64,000 nucleotides of DNA from Flavobacteria bacterium GWA2_35_26 (GTDB taxonomy: Bacteria > Bacteroidota > Bacteroidia > Flavobacteriales > Flavobacteriaceae), in the NCBI GenBank assembly GCA_001800905.1, contig MGWH01000004.1, positions 1 to 64,000 on the forward strand. The letters run 5' to 3'. The translations under genes and the position numbers were made by a program. The notes beneath the pieces were generated by a model that was not told the DNA's origin, did no database searches, and was given only the letters and a program-made list of their open reading frames with translations. Below are positions 46,007 through 54,738 of this stretch, in pieces (positions within the stretch are counted from its first letter, which is position 1; every line of letters begins with the position of its first letter).

Positions 46007-48103
46007 ATGGCATCAGAAGAAAAATCATTGCACTTTATTGAACAAATTATAGAAGATAGTTTAGCCTCTGGGTTTCCTCAGGATCAATTGCGTTTTCGTT
46101 TTCCACCAGAACCTAATGGGTATTTACACATTGGTCATGCGAAATCAATTTGTTTGAATTTTGGTTTGGGCCTAAAGTACAATGCGCCTGTGAATTTACG
46201 TTTTGACGATACCAATCCTGCCAAAGAAGAGCAAGAATATGTAGATGCTATTAAAGAAGATTTGAAATGGTTGGGGTTTAATTGGACCGAAGAATTGTAT
46301 TCTTCTGATTATTTCCAACAGTTATATGACTGGGCAGTTCAAATGATTAAAAACGGTAAAGCCTATGTTGATAGCCAAACTTCAGAAGAAATGGCTGCTC
46401 AAAAAGGGACACCAACACAACCAGGTGTTGACGGTCCGTATAGAAACCGTTCTGTTGAAGAAAATTTAGCTTTATTCGAAGCAATGAAAAACGGAGAGTT
46501 CTCAGAAGGAACTCATGTTTTACGTGCTAAAATTGATATGGCTTCGACCAATATGTTGATGCGCGACCCTTTGATGTATCGTATTTTACATCGCCATCAC
46601 CATAGAACAGCTAACGAATGGAAAATCTATCCTATGTACGATTATGCACATGGAGAAAGTGATTATTTGGAACAAATTTCACATTCCATTTGCACCTTAG
46701 AATTTGTGATGCACCGCGAGTTGTATAACTGGTTTTTAGACCAAATTTATGATGCTAATAAAGTACGACCAAATCAATACGAATTTGCTCGATTGAATTT
46801 GAATTATACCGTAATGAGTAAAAGAAAGCTCTTACAATTGGTTCAAGAAAATTATGTAGACGGTTGGGATGATCCAAGAATGCCAACTATTTCAGGTTTA
46901 CGTAGAAGAGGGTATACGCCTAATTCCATTCGTAAATTCTGTGACATTATTGGCGTTGCCAAAAGAGAAAATGTAATTGACTATTCGCTTTTAGAGTTTT
47001 GCTTGCGCGAAGATTTGAATAAAACAGCGCTACGTGTTATGGCGGTTTTAGACCCTGTAAAAGTGGTTATTACGAATTATCCAGAAGGAAAAGAAGAATG
47101 GTTGGACGCTGAAAACAATCAAGAAGATGAAAGCACAGGTTTTAGAAAAGTCCCTTTTTCTAGAGAATTATACATCGAAAGAGAAGACTTTTTAGAAGAA
47201 GCACCAGCTAAATTTTTCCGTTTGAGTTTAGGGAAAGAAGTGCGTTTGAAAAATGCCTATATCATTAAAGGCGAATCAGTTGTAAAAGATGCTAATGGCA
47301 ATATTACCGAAATTCATGTTTCCTATGACGAAGATAGCCGAAGTGGAAGTGGAAGTGAGGCCAGTCAAAGAAAAGTATCTGGAACATTACATTGGGTTTC
47401 CATTCCTCATGCGGTAAAAGCCGAAGTGCGTTTGTACGACCGTTTGTTTATTGATGAAGCGCCCGACAGCCACAAAGAGAAGAATTTCTTAGAATTTATG
47501 AATCCTAATTCGTTACAAATTAGCACCGGATTTGTAGAACCAAGCCTACAAACGGTTCAAGCAGGTGATAAATTCCAGTTCCAACGTTTGGGTTATTTCA
47601 ACGTTGATAAAGATTCAACTTCTGAAAAGTTAGTTTTTAATAAAACCGTTGGATTGAAAGATGCTTGGGAAGAAAAAGGCAAGAAAGAAGAAAACGTATT
47701 AATGAATACTCAAAAAGAAATCAATAAATACGTTAAAGAAAAAGACGCTTCGGCAGCCGAATCCATTTTGAAAACGATTGTCGATAATATCAAAACCATT
47801 GATAATTATAGTTTGGTTAACCAAACAATTGTGAAAAACATCAAAAACGACAACAATTCTTTATTGTTTGCCAATTTGATTTTAGAACATTCAGACAAAG
47901 TAAATCCATCTGACATTTATTCTGAAGCTTTGTCAAAATTATATACCATGTCTTTAAAAAGTCAATTGGCTTTAGTTCGAATAGCGGCATTACAAAATTT
48001 GATTCACGACACAGTAAATTTTGAAAATTTCAAACCTACATTATTTGAGTTAAAAGCAACGGAAAAAAACGAAACGGTTGTTTCGCTTCTGAACCAAATT
48101 TAA
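46007..48103 (+). CDS. glnS: Glutamine-tRNA ligase with C-terminal helical extension
   Basis: Class I GlnRS that charges tRNA-Gln. Signatures: PPEPNGYLHIGHAKS (HIGH), LRFDDTNPAKEE, and the KMSKS-equivalent VMSKRKLLQL. The catalytic and two beta-barrel anticodon domains end near FNKTVGLKDAWEEKGK (about residue 560), where E. coli GlnRS also ends. A further 138 residues or so, helical and Lys/Asn/Leu-rich, follow. NCBI often calls such proteins YqeY fusions, but I cannot clearly see YqeY motifs. The ATG at 46007 (MASEEKSLHF) is preferred to the TTG at 45977, which lies in the promoter. Confidence 0.95.
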   Translation: MASEEKSLHFIEQIIEDSLASGFPQDQLRFRFPPEPNGYLHIGHAKSICLNFGLGLKYNAPVNLRFDDTNPAKEEQEYVDAIKEDLKWLGFNWTEELYSSDYFQQLYDWAVQMIKNGKAYVDSQTSEEMAAQKGTPTQPGVDGPYRNRSVEENLALFEAMKNGEFSEGTHVLRAKIDMASTNMLMRDPLMYRILHRHHHRTANEWKIYPMYDYAHGESDYLEQISHSICTLEFVMHRELYNWFLDQIYDANKVRPNQYEFARLNLNYTVMSKRKLLQLVQENYVDGWDDPRMPTISGLRRRGYTPNSIRKFCDIIGVAKRENVIDYSLLEFCLREDLNKTALRVMAVLDPVKVVITNYPEGKEEWLDAENNQEDESTGFRKVPFSRELYIEREDFLEEAPAKFFRLSLGKEVRLKNAYIIKGESVVKDANGNITEIHVSYDEDSRSGSGSEASQRKVSGTLHWVSIPHAVKAEVRLYDRLFIDEAPDSHKEKNFLEFMNPNSLQISTGFVEPSLQTVQAGDKFQFQRLGYFNVDKDSTSEKLVFNKTVGLKDAWEEKGKKEENVLMNTQKEINKYVKEKDASAAESILKTIVDNIKTIDNYSLVNQTIVKNIKNDNNSLLFANLILEHSDKVNPSDIYSEALSKLYTMSLKSQLALVRIAALQNLIHDTVNFENFKPTLFELKATEKNETVVSLLNQI

Positions 48104-48407
48104 TAAAGTTCATTTATTCACTTTTATAAATTGTAAACCCGCTTCATAGCGGGTTTTTATTATTATAAATAGTTCTTATTGTTATTTTATTTTTTATTGA
48201 TTTAATCAATCAAAACCGACTTAAATACATTGATTTTAAAGCAATTTTTTTCTTTTCACAACAACAAACACCCTTTTTGTAAAAAGACAGCTTTAAAAGC
48301 CGCTATGTGTTTTTTACCCTCTATTAAGACACTTTAACGAGTTCTCAGGGACAAAAAGAATATTATTGTTGTACCTTTAATGGAGGAATCTTTAAATAAT
48401 AGAAATT
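48104..48407. other. Intergenic region between glnS and ytxH-like gene
   Basis: Holds the glnS terminator at its left end. The rest is AT-rich with no gene. A -7-like TACCTTTA at 48372-48379 lies 29 bases before the YtxH gene start but has no TTG at -33, so its promoter may use another sigma factor. Confidence 0.4.
48135..48158 (+). terminator. Terminator after glnS
   Basis: AAACCCGC (48135-48142) / GCGGGTTT (48149-48156), six-base loop, T run. Confidence 0.9.
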
Positions 48408-48737
48408 ATGTCAAATACTTCAGGAAATTCTTTGTTGGCACTTTTAACAGGTGCAATGATTGGAGCGGGAATTGGAATTTTGTATGCTCCAGATAAAGGA
48501 TCAAAAACAAGAGAAAAAATTAAAGATGGTTTTCAAGATGCTAAAGATGATTTGAAAAACAAACTCGACGAAGTCTCGGAACAACTAAAAAGCAAACTCA
48601 ATACTTCAAAAGACAATTTAGAAGATTCGTTCGAGGATATGGTTTCCAATGTGAGCCATAAAACGGAAGATCTGATTTTGTTTTTAGAACAAAAGTTGGC
48701 TGAGTTGAAAGAACAAAACGCTAAACTTCAAAAATAA
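48408..48737 (+). CDS. YtxH domain protein
   Basis: The 109-residue protein starts with a Gly/Ala membrane segment (LLALLTGAMIGAGIGILYAP) followed by DKGSKTREKIKDGFQ and a Lys/Asp/Leu-rich coiled coil, the YtxH layout. Homologues are induced by general stress in several bacteria. Followed by a holin-family and a DUF6327 gene at 22 and 2 bases, so the three form one operon. Confidence 0.9.
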   Translation: MSNTSGNSLLALLTGAMIGAGIGILYAPDKGSKTREKIKDGFQDAKDDLKNKLDEVSEQLKSKLNTSKDNLEDSFEDMVSNVSHKTEDLILFLEQKLAELKEQNAKLQK

Positions 48738-48759
48738 GTTTCAACTAAAACATGTAATT

Positions 48760-49110
48760 ATGGCTTTTGAAGAAATAAAAAATCAAACCGACCAAATTCA
48801 AGAACACGCCAAAGGATATGTAGAATCCTATGTAGAATATTATAAACTTCATGGGTTTAAAATCTTAATGCAATCTACCACCATGATTGTTAAGTTTCTT
48901 TTAATTGGGATATGCTTAAGCATGGTAATTTTGTTTGGTTCTATTGCTGCTGCTTTTGCAATTGGTGCTTATTTAGACAATATTGTTGTAGGCTTTTTAT
49001 CGGTTGGCGGATTTTATTTAGTCGTTACCGGTTTGTTGTTTTTGGTAAAAGACAAGATTGTTGAAGGACCTATTTTAGAAAAATTTTCAACTATATTTTT
49101 TAATGATTAA
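48760..49110 (+). CDS. Phage holin family (DUF1469-like) membrane protein
   Basis: The 116-residue protein has two membrane helices (about 45-70 and 77-98) after an amphipathic N-terminus (VESYVEYYKLHGFKILMQST). It fits the Phage_holin_3_6 family, which despite its name is a chromosomal housekeeping/stress family in Bacteroidota. There is no phage context. It overlaps in function group with YtxH upstream and DUF6327 downstream. Confidence 0.85.
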   Translation: MAFEEIKNQTDQIQEHAKGYVESYVEYYKLHGFKILMQSTTMIVKFLLIGICLSMVILFGSIAAAFAIGAYLDNIVVGFLSVGGFYLVVTGLLFLVKDKIVEGPILEKFSTIFFND

Positions 49111-49112
49111 GC

Positions 49113-49364
49113 ATGGCTAAAAAATATTCTTCCTACGACCAAATTAACTCCGACTTAGAAATGATCAAGTTGGAAAGAGAAATTCATTTGCAATACATTC
49201 TCTTAAATGTGGAAAAAACAAAAGAATCATTACAACCTGAAAATTTGTTTCGGGAAGCGTTAGCCTCTTTGAAATGTAAATTATCAAATTCCTGTGGAAT
49301 GATTTTGCAAATAGCGATTCCGTACCTTATCAATTGGCTAATCCATAAAAAAAGAGGCGATTAA
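49113..49364 (+). CDS. DUF6327 family protein
   Basis: The 83-residue charged protein has an N-terminal helical part (YSSYDQINSDLEMIKLEREI) and a hydrophobic stretch near the C-terminus (MILQIAIPYLINWLI) that could be one membrane segment. It matches the small DUF6327 family, third gene of the YtxH-holin set. Function unknown. It starts two bases after the holin-family stop. Confidence 0.75.
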   Translation: MAKKYSSYDQINSDLEMIKLEREIHLQYILLNVEKTKESLQPENLFREALASLKCKLSNSCGMILQIAIPYLINWLIHKKRGD

Positions 49365-49374
49365 GCCTCTTTTA
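49349..49374. terminator. Bidirectional terminator between DUF6327 and gltX
   Basis: AAAGAGGC (49351-49358) / GCCTCTTT (49365-49372) with A and T runs; it overlaps the DUF6327 stop codon. Confidence 0.8.
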
Positions 49375-49394
49375 TTTTTATGTCAAATCTATAA

Positions 49395-50900
49395 TTACAA
49401 ATTAACAATTGCTTTTTGAATTCGTTCAATGGTTGCCTCCTTGCCAATTAATTCTGCAATATCAAATAGGTGAGGCCCTTTTAAAGCTCCTACTAAACTT
49501 AAACGGAAAGGTTGCATTACTTTACCCATTCCAATTTCATTCGCCGTTAACCAATCCTTGACAACAGTTTCAATTGTTGCAGAATTAAAATCCTGAATTC
49601 CTTCTAAAACAGCAATTAAATTTTCCATTAAAGCAGGAGTTTCCTCTTTCCAGTTTTTAGCCGCCTTTTCATCATAAGCGGTTGGTGCTTCAAAAAAGTA
49701 ATCACTCAATCCCCAAAATTCAGAAACAAAGTGAGCCCGTTCTTTTATTAAAGAAACAATTTTAATTAATTTATTTTCTTCAACAACAATTCCTTTTTCG
49801 CTTAAAATAGGAGAGAAGGCTTTTGCCAAATCAGCGTCCGTCTGATGTATTAAGTAGTGGTGATTGAACCATTTATTTTTTTCAGGATCGAATTTAGCAC
49901 CTGCTTTATGCACTCGGTTCAAATCGAAATTTTGAACTAATTCTTCTAAAGAAAACAATTCTTTTTCTGTACCATCATTCCAACCCAATAAGGCTAAAAA
50001 GTTGATTACAGCTTCTGGAAAAAACCCTTTTTCTCGGTAACCAGACGAAATACCTTCTTCTGTTTTCCATTCTAAAGGGAATACCGGAAATCCCAATTTA
50101 TCCCCATCTCTTTTGGATAATTTTCCGTTGCCAACAGGTTTCAAAATTAAAGGCAAATGGGCAAATTCTGGGGCTTCCCAACCAAAAGCACGATATAATA
50201 AAACATGCAATGGCATAGAAGGCAACCATTCTTCCCCTCGAATCACGTGTGAGGTTTCCATCAAATGGTCGTCTACAATATTTGCTAAATGATAGGTTGG
50301 CATTCCGTCGCTTTTAAACAACACTTTATCGTCTAATAAATTAGTTTCAAACTTTACATCACCGCGAATAATATCTTTTAAATGCAAGGTTTCGTTTACT
50401 GGAGTTTTAAATCGGATTACATAGTCTTCACCCGCAGCAATTCGTTGCTCGGTTGCTTCTTTAGACAAAACCAAAGAAGTGTCTAATTGCTCTCTATTGT
50501 GATGATTGTATATAAATGTTTTACCCTGTTCTTCATGTTGTTTTCGATGAGCATCCAAATCCTCTGCAGTATCAAAAGCATAATATGCATTTCCCGAAAG
50601 GATTAATTGATCGGCATATTGTTGGTACAACTCTTTCCTTTCGCTTTGACGATAGGGCCCGAATTTTTCATTCTTCCCAACAGTTTCATCAGGAGCTATA
50701 CCCAACCAATTTAAAGCTTCTAAAATATATTCTTCAGCACCAGGAACAAAACGGTTTTGATCAGTATCCTCAATTCGAACAAAGAAAGTTCCATTATTTT
50801 TCTTGGCGAACAAATAATTAAATAGGGCAGTACGAACGCCGCCGATATGTAAAGGTCCAGTTGGACTTGGTGCAAAACGCACGCGAATTGGCTTTGACAT
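49395..50900 (-). CDS. gltX: Glutamate-tRNA ligase
   Basis: Class I synthetase charging tRNA-Glu. The 501-residue protein begins with the HIGH-type motif RFAPSPTGPLHIGGVRTALF and carries the KMSKS-type motif KLSKRDGDKLG near residue 265. Since glnS is also present, a discriminating GluRS is expected. A TATATTTG -7 element lies at 50933-50926, 26 bases before the ATG, with no clear -33. Confidence 0.97.
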   Translation of the reverse strand: MSKPIRVRFAPSPTGPLHIGGVRTALFNYLFAKKNNGTFFVRIEDTDQNRFVPGAEEYILEALNWLGIAPDETVGKNEKFGPYRQSERKELYQQYADQLILSGNAYYAFDTAEDLDAHRKQHEEQGKTFIYNHHNREQLDTSLVLSKEATEQRIAAGEDYVIRFKTPVNETLHLKDIIRGDVKFETNLLDDKVLFKSDGMPTYHLANIVDDHLMETSHVIRGEEWLPSMPLHVLLYRAFGWEAPEFAHLPLILKPVGNGKLSKRDGDKLGFPVFPLEWKTEEGISSGYREKGFFPEAVINFLALLGWNDGTEKELFSLEELVQNFDLNRVHKAGAKFDPEKNKWFNHHYLIHQTDADLAKAFSPILSEKGIVVEENKLIKIVSLIKERAHFVSEFWGLSDYFFEAPTAYDEKAAKNWKEETPALMENLIAVLEGIQDFNSATIETVVKDWLTANEIGMGKVMQPFRLSLVGALKGPHLFDIAELIGKEATIERIQKAIVNL

Positions 50901-51139
50901 GATAGTTTTATCTTTTAATCTTTTGCAAATATAGCTTCAATTTGTGTTATTTCCCCATTCGTTTCAACAGTTTTATTTTCTTATAAATTAGTACTTTTAA
51001 CGTTCGACAAAAACTACTATATAATTGGTCAAAATCGAAAAACACCAAGAATAATGTGTGTTATTTAAACTAATCTACACGGCGCCTTTGTTGTTCGTAG
51101 AATATTTAAACCGCATCTAAATATTTATCAGACAATCAT

Positions 51140-51147
51140 TACCTTTG
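51140..51147 (+). promoter_or_regulatory. -7 element of ybeY
   Basis: TACCTTTG, perfect -7 element, 41 bases before the ybeY ATG; no TTG at the ideal -33 distance. Confidence 0.5.
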
Positions 51148-51188
51148 CGAACGAATTTAAAAGACAGAACAAAAACAGCATTTAAAAA

Positions 51189-51608
51189 ATGATTGATTTT
51201 AATTACGAAACTGAGTTTACCTTAGAAAACGATGAAGTAATTTCTTCATGGCTATCTCAGGTAATTATTTCAGAAGAAAAAAAAGAGGGAGAGATTAATT
51301 ACATCTTTTGTGACGACGAATATTTGTTGAAAATCAATTTAGAATATCTAGACCACGACACGTTAACTGACATTATTAGTTTCGATTATTCAATGGGAAA
51401 CGAGCTAAATGGAGATATTTTTGTTTCAGTTGAGAGAGTTCGCGATAACGCCAACGACTTTAAGGTTTCTTTCGAAGAAGAGTTAAGACGCGTTTTAGTT
51501 CACGGGCTTTTACATTATTGTGGCTATAAAGACAAAACACCATCTGACGAGCAAATTATGCGCTCTAAAGAAGATGAAAAATTAGCCATGTTTCACGTGG
51601 AACAATAA
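51189..51608 (+). CDS. ybeY: rRNA maturation RNase YbeY
   Basis: Metal-dependent endoribonuclease needed for 16S rRNA 3' end maturation and ribosome quality control. The zinc motif reads HGLLHYCGYKDK: the first two His are present, but the third ligand position (His in HGxLHLxGyDH) is Asp, which I believe is common in Bacteroidota YbeY. The 139 residues are normal. The last codons, MFHVEQ-stop, are formed by a parS site (51589-51604). Upstream of mnmG. Confidence 0.95.
   Translation: MIDFNYETEFTLENDEVISSWLSQVIISEEKKEGEINYIFCDDEYLLKINLEYLDHDTLTDIISFDYSMGNELNGDIFVSVERVRDNANDFKVSFEEELRRVLVHGLLHYCGYKDKTPSDEQIMRSKEDEKLAMFHVEQ
51589..51604 (+). other. parS site 1 (inside ybeY 3' end)
   Basis: TGTTTCACGTGGAACA. 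Its reverse complement TGTTCCACGTGAAACA fits the conserved bacterial parS consensus TGTTNCACGTGAAACA at every position. ParB should bind and spread from here for chromosome segregation. It encodes the C-terminal residues of YbeY. Confidence 0.88.
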
Positions 51609-51633
51609 TTTTTAATTTAAAATACGCTTAAGA

Positions 51634-51649
51634 TGTTTCACGTGGAACA
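51634..51649 (+). other. parS site 2 (ybeY-mnmG gap)
   Basis: TGTTTCACGTGGAACA, identical to site 1 and 29 bases after it, in the leader of mnmG. Full match to the parS consensus when read on the minus strand. Confidence 0.9.
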
Positions 51650-51703
51650 TTATATAATATATTCAATTCACAACCCGATTCAGTGGGTTAAATCAAAAAG
51701 AAA

Positions 51704-53575
51704 ATGTTTCTAAACGAGTATGATGTAATTGTTGTGGGTGCGGGTCACGCCGGATGTGAGGCTGCTGCAGCCTCGGCCAATTTAGGATCAACAACATTGT
51801 TGGTTACGATGAGTTTGCAAAACATTGCGCAAATGTCTTGCAATCCTGCCATGGGCGGTATTGCTAAAGGTCAGATTGTGCGCGAGATTGATGCTTTGGG
51901 CGGGTACTCAGGAATAGTTTCAGATCGAACCGCTATTCAGTTTAAAATGTTGAATAAATCTAAAGGACCTGCTATGTGGTCCCCGCGAGTTCAGAGCGAC
52001 AGAATGCGTTTCTCTGAAGAGTGGAGAATGATGCTAGAAGGAACGCCTAATCTTGATTTTTATCAAGAAATGGTTAGTGGTTTGCTAATTGAAAATGGTA
52101 AAATAAAAGGTATTCGAACTGCGCTTGGGATTGAAATCAAAGCTAAATCAGTTGTGCTTACCAATGGTACTTTTTTGAACGGATTAATTCATATTGGAGA
52201 AAAACAATTTGGAGGAGGTAGAGCAGGCGAGAGCGCTTCTTACGGCATTACAGAAGATTTAGTTAATGCGGGTTTTCAGGCAGGAAGAATGAAAACCGGC
52301 ACACCACCACGTGTGGACGGACGCTCTTTGGATTACTCTAAAATGAATGAAGAAAAAGGGGACGCTAAACCTGATAAATTTTCGTACTCAGACGTAACTT
52401 CGCCATTAATAAACCAAAGATCGTGTCACATGACTTATACGTCTTTGGATGTTCATGATATTTTAAGAGAAGGTTTTGATCGTTCTCCTATGTTTAATGG
52501 AAGAATTAAGAGTTTAGGACCAAGATATTGTCCGTCTATTGAGGACAAAATTAATCGCTTTGCTGACAAAGAAAGACATCAGTTATTTGTAGAACCAGAA
52601 GGATGGAAAACGTGCGAAGTTTATGTAAATGGTTTCTCTACGTCCTTGCCAGAAGACATTCAATTTAAAGCCTTGAGCTCTGTAGCGGGTTTTGAAAAAG
52701 TTAAATTTTTTCGACCTGGATATGCGATCGAATACGATTATTTTCCTCCCACACAATTAAAACACACCTTGGAAACCAAGTTGGTCGAAGGCTTGTATTT
52801 TGCAGGACAAATAAATGGAACAACTGGATACGAAGAGGCGGCTTCCCAAGGGCTAATGGCTGGGATCAATGCGCATTTAAAAGTGCATGAAAAAGCACCT
52901 TTAATATTGAAAAGAGACGAGGCCTACATTGGAGTATTAATTGACGATTTGATTACCAAAGGAACTGAAGAGCCGTATAGAATGTTTACTTCTCGTGCTG
53001 AATATAGAACTTTGTTGCGTCAAGATAATGCCGATTTTAGATTGACGCCTATGTCGTATGAAATTGGATTGGCTTCGGAAGCGCGTTTGCGCCGAATGGA
53101 ATTTAAGAGAAACGAGTCTGAAAAAATGGTTGATTTTTTCAAAGAAACAAGCGTTTCTGTAGCAGAAACAAATCCTATTTTGGAAGCAAAAGGCACCGCT
53201 CTAATTACACAAGGAGATAAAATGTTTAAAATATTTTCACGTCCGCAAATTGATTTGGATGATATGCTGCGATTTGAAAAAGTAACTGCTTATATCGAAG
53301 AAAATAAATTAGATCAAGAGATTTTGGAACAAGCAGAAATCCAGGTAAAATATTCGGGTTATATAGAAAAAGAAAGAAACAACGCTGATAAATTAACGCG
53401 TTTGGAAGAGGTTAAGATACCTGAAGATTTTGATTATAATAAAATCAAATCAATGTCTATTGAAGCCAAGCAGAAACTTACCAAAATCAAACCAGCAACT
53501 ATAGCACAAGCTTCACGAATAAGCGGCGTCTCGCCGAGCGATGTTTCAGTATTGCTAATTTATATGGGCAGGTAA
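51704..53575 (+). CDS. mnmG: tRNA uridine-5-carboxymethylaminomethyl(34) synthesis enzyme MnmG (GidA)
   Basis: FAD enzyme that, with MnmE, modifies the wobble uridine of several tRNAs. The N-terminal FAD-binding motif VVGAGHAGCEAA and the GidA signatures GPAMWSPRVQSDRM, KTGTPPRVDGRS and GQINGTTGYEEAASQG are present. The 623 residues are normal. It is framed by parS sites on both sides. In other bacteria gidA is often close to oriC. Confidence 0.97.
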   Translation: MFLNEYDVIVVGAGHAGCEAAAASANLGSTTLLVTMSLQNIAQMSCNPAMGGIAKGQIVREIDALGGYSGIVSDRTAIQFKMLNKSKGPAMWSPRVQSDRMRFSEEWRMMLEGTPNLDFYQEMVSGLLIENGKIKGIRTALGIEIKAKSVVLTNGTFLNGLIHIGEKQFGGGRAGESASYGITEDLVNAGFQAGRMKTGTPPRVDGRSLDYSKMNEEKGDAKPDKFSYSDVTSPLINQRSCHMTYTSLDVHDILREGFDRSPMFNGRIKSLGPRYCPSIEDKINRFADKERHQLFVEPEGWKTCEVYVNGFSTSLPEDIQFKALSSVAGFEKVKFFRPGYAIEYDYFPPTQLKHTLETKLVEGLYFAGQINGTTGYEEAASQGLMAGINAHLKVHEKAPLILKRDEAYIGVLIDDLITKGTEEPYRMFTSRAEYRTLLRQDNADFRLTPMSYEIGLASEARLRRMEFKRNESEKMVDFFKETSVSVAETNPILEAKGTALITQGDKMFKIFSRPQIDLDDMLRFEKVTAYIEENKLDQEILEQAEIQVKYSGYIEKERNNADKLTRLEEVKIPEDFDYNKIKSMSIEAKQKLTKIKPATIAQASRISGVSPSDVSVLLIYMGR

Positions 53576-53577
53576 AT

Positions 53578-53593
53578 TGTTCCACGTGAAACT
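53578..53593 (+). other. parS site 3 (just after mnmG)
   Basis: TGTTCCACGTGAAACT, 15 of 16 match to the parS consensus (last base T instead of A), three bases after the mnmG stop and in reverse orientation to sites 1 and 2. Confidence 0.8.
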
Positions 53594-53645
53594 TTATCGT
53601 CAAGCCTTGTTATTAAAAGGATTTAAAATAAATGAATAGTATTTA

Positions 53646-54494
53646 ATGGATATTTCAAACAAAAAACATTTTCTTACCGTTACCGATTATTCTGTCTCTA
53701 AAGAAGTGTTCGACTTATATTTAGACGAATCTTTGGATATGTTGATTACGCATCCACAACCTAGTTTGGAGGTTCTGGGCAAATACTATGAAAGTGCCGA
53801 TTATATTTCGCACACCGATAGCAAACGCTCTTTATTTGAAAAAGCGTACCATTTTGTAAAATCGATTGCTTTAAAAAAGAAATTAAATCTCATTAATTCG
53901 CTACAACCTAATCAAGGAAAAATTCTAGATATTGGAGCAGGAACCGGAGAGTTTCTTTCGGTGGCAAAACAAAACGGATGGGATGTAACCGGAGTGGAGC
54001 CGAGTGATAAAGCAAAACAAATTGCAATAAACAAAGGAGTTTCTTTTGTAGAAGCAATTGCTCAATTAGAAGACCATTCTTTTGATGTCATTACTATGTG
54101 GCACGTATTGGAACATGTTCCAGATTTGAATCACCAAATAAAAGAATTAAAAAGACTGTTAAAACCATCTGGCTCATTAATTATTGCAGTCCCTAATTTC
54201 AAATCTTTCGACGCGCAACATTACGGAAAATTTTGGGCAGCTTATGATGTGCCGATTCACTTTTGGCATTTTTCTAAAACAGCGATTCAAAAATTATTTC
54301 AAAAAGAGCAAATGGAATTGGTTAAAGTTTTACCTATGAAATTTGATTCGTTTTACGTGAGCCTATTATCTGAAAAATACAAAACAGGAAGGATGAATTA
54401 TGTGAAAGCATTTTTCATCGGATTGTGGTCCAATATTAAAGCGCAATCTGACCTAGAGTATTCTTCACATATTTATGTCTTTAAAAACTGGTAA
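53646..54494 (+). CDS. Class I SAM-dependent methyltransferase
   Basis: The 282-residue protein has the SAM-binding motif ILDIGAGTGEFLSVA (about residue 96) and the acidic loop VTGVEPSDKA, then WHVLEHVPD. The N-terminal part (KYYESADYISHTDSK) resembles methyltransferases with a lead-in domain acting on sugars or other small molecules. The substrate is unknown. It lies after mnmG and parS site 3 and is followed by a terminator. Confidence 0.87.
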   Translation: MDISNKKHFLTVTDYSVSKEVFDLYLDESLDMLITHPQPSLEVLGKYYESADYISHTDSKRSLFEKAYHFVKSIALKKKLNLINSLQPNQGKILDIGAGTGEFLSVAKQNGWDVTGVEPSDKAKQIAINKGVSFVEAIAQLEDHSFDVITMWHVLEHVPDLNHQIKELKRLLKPSGSLIIAVPNFKSFDAQHYGKFWAAYDVPIHFWHFSKTAIQKLFQKEQMELVKVLPMKFDSFYVSLLSEKYKTGRMNYVKAFFIGLWSNIKAQSDLEYSSHIYVFKNW

Positions 54495-54502
54495 AAACCA
54501 TT

Positions 54503-54528
54503 TTAAGCGCTTTTAAAGCGCTTTTTTA
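54503..54528 (+). terminator. Terminator after the methyltransferase gene
   Basis: AAGCGC (54505-54510) / GCGCTT (54518-54523), seven-base loop, T run. Confidence 0.8.
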
Positions 54529-54677
54529 TTTTTTATAACGCTTGGCTTAAGTTTTTTTTGAATTCGTTTTAAATCGTTTTATCTGAAGCGAATTTTAATA
54601 ATTTCAATTTATGTAAATTCTTTTTACCATAGCAAAAATCGATTCGTTAAATAATTCCGCATTTTTCTAAGTTTTTG

Positions 54678-54706
54678 TTGGGGCTATCTATTTTTTTATA
54701 TTTTTG
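54678..54706 (+). promoter_or_regulatory. Promoter of the OmpH-like gene
   Basis: TTG at 54678-54680 (another at 54675-54677), 18-base spacer, TATTTTTG at 54699-54706, 33 bases before the start. Confidence 0.6.
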
Positions 54707-54738
54707 TCTGATACACTTAAAATTTACAAATTCACAAA

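Noticed and set aside
48760..49110. Holin gene as sign of a prophage
   Set aside because: No integrase, capsid or lysis genes near; the family is chromosomal in Bacteroidota.
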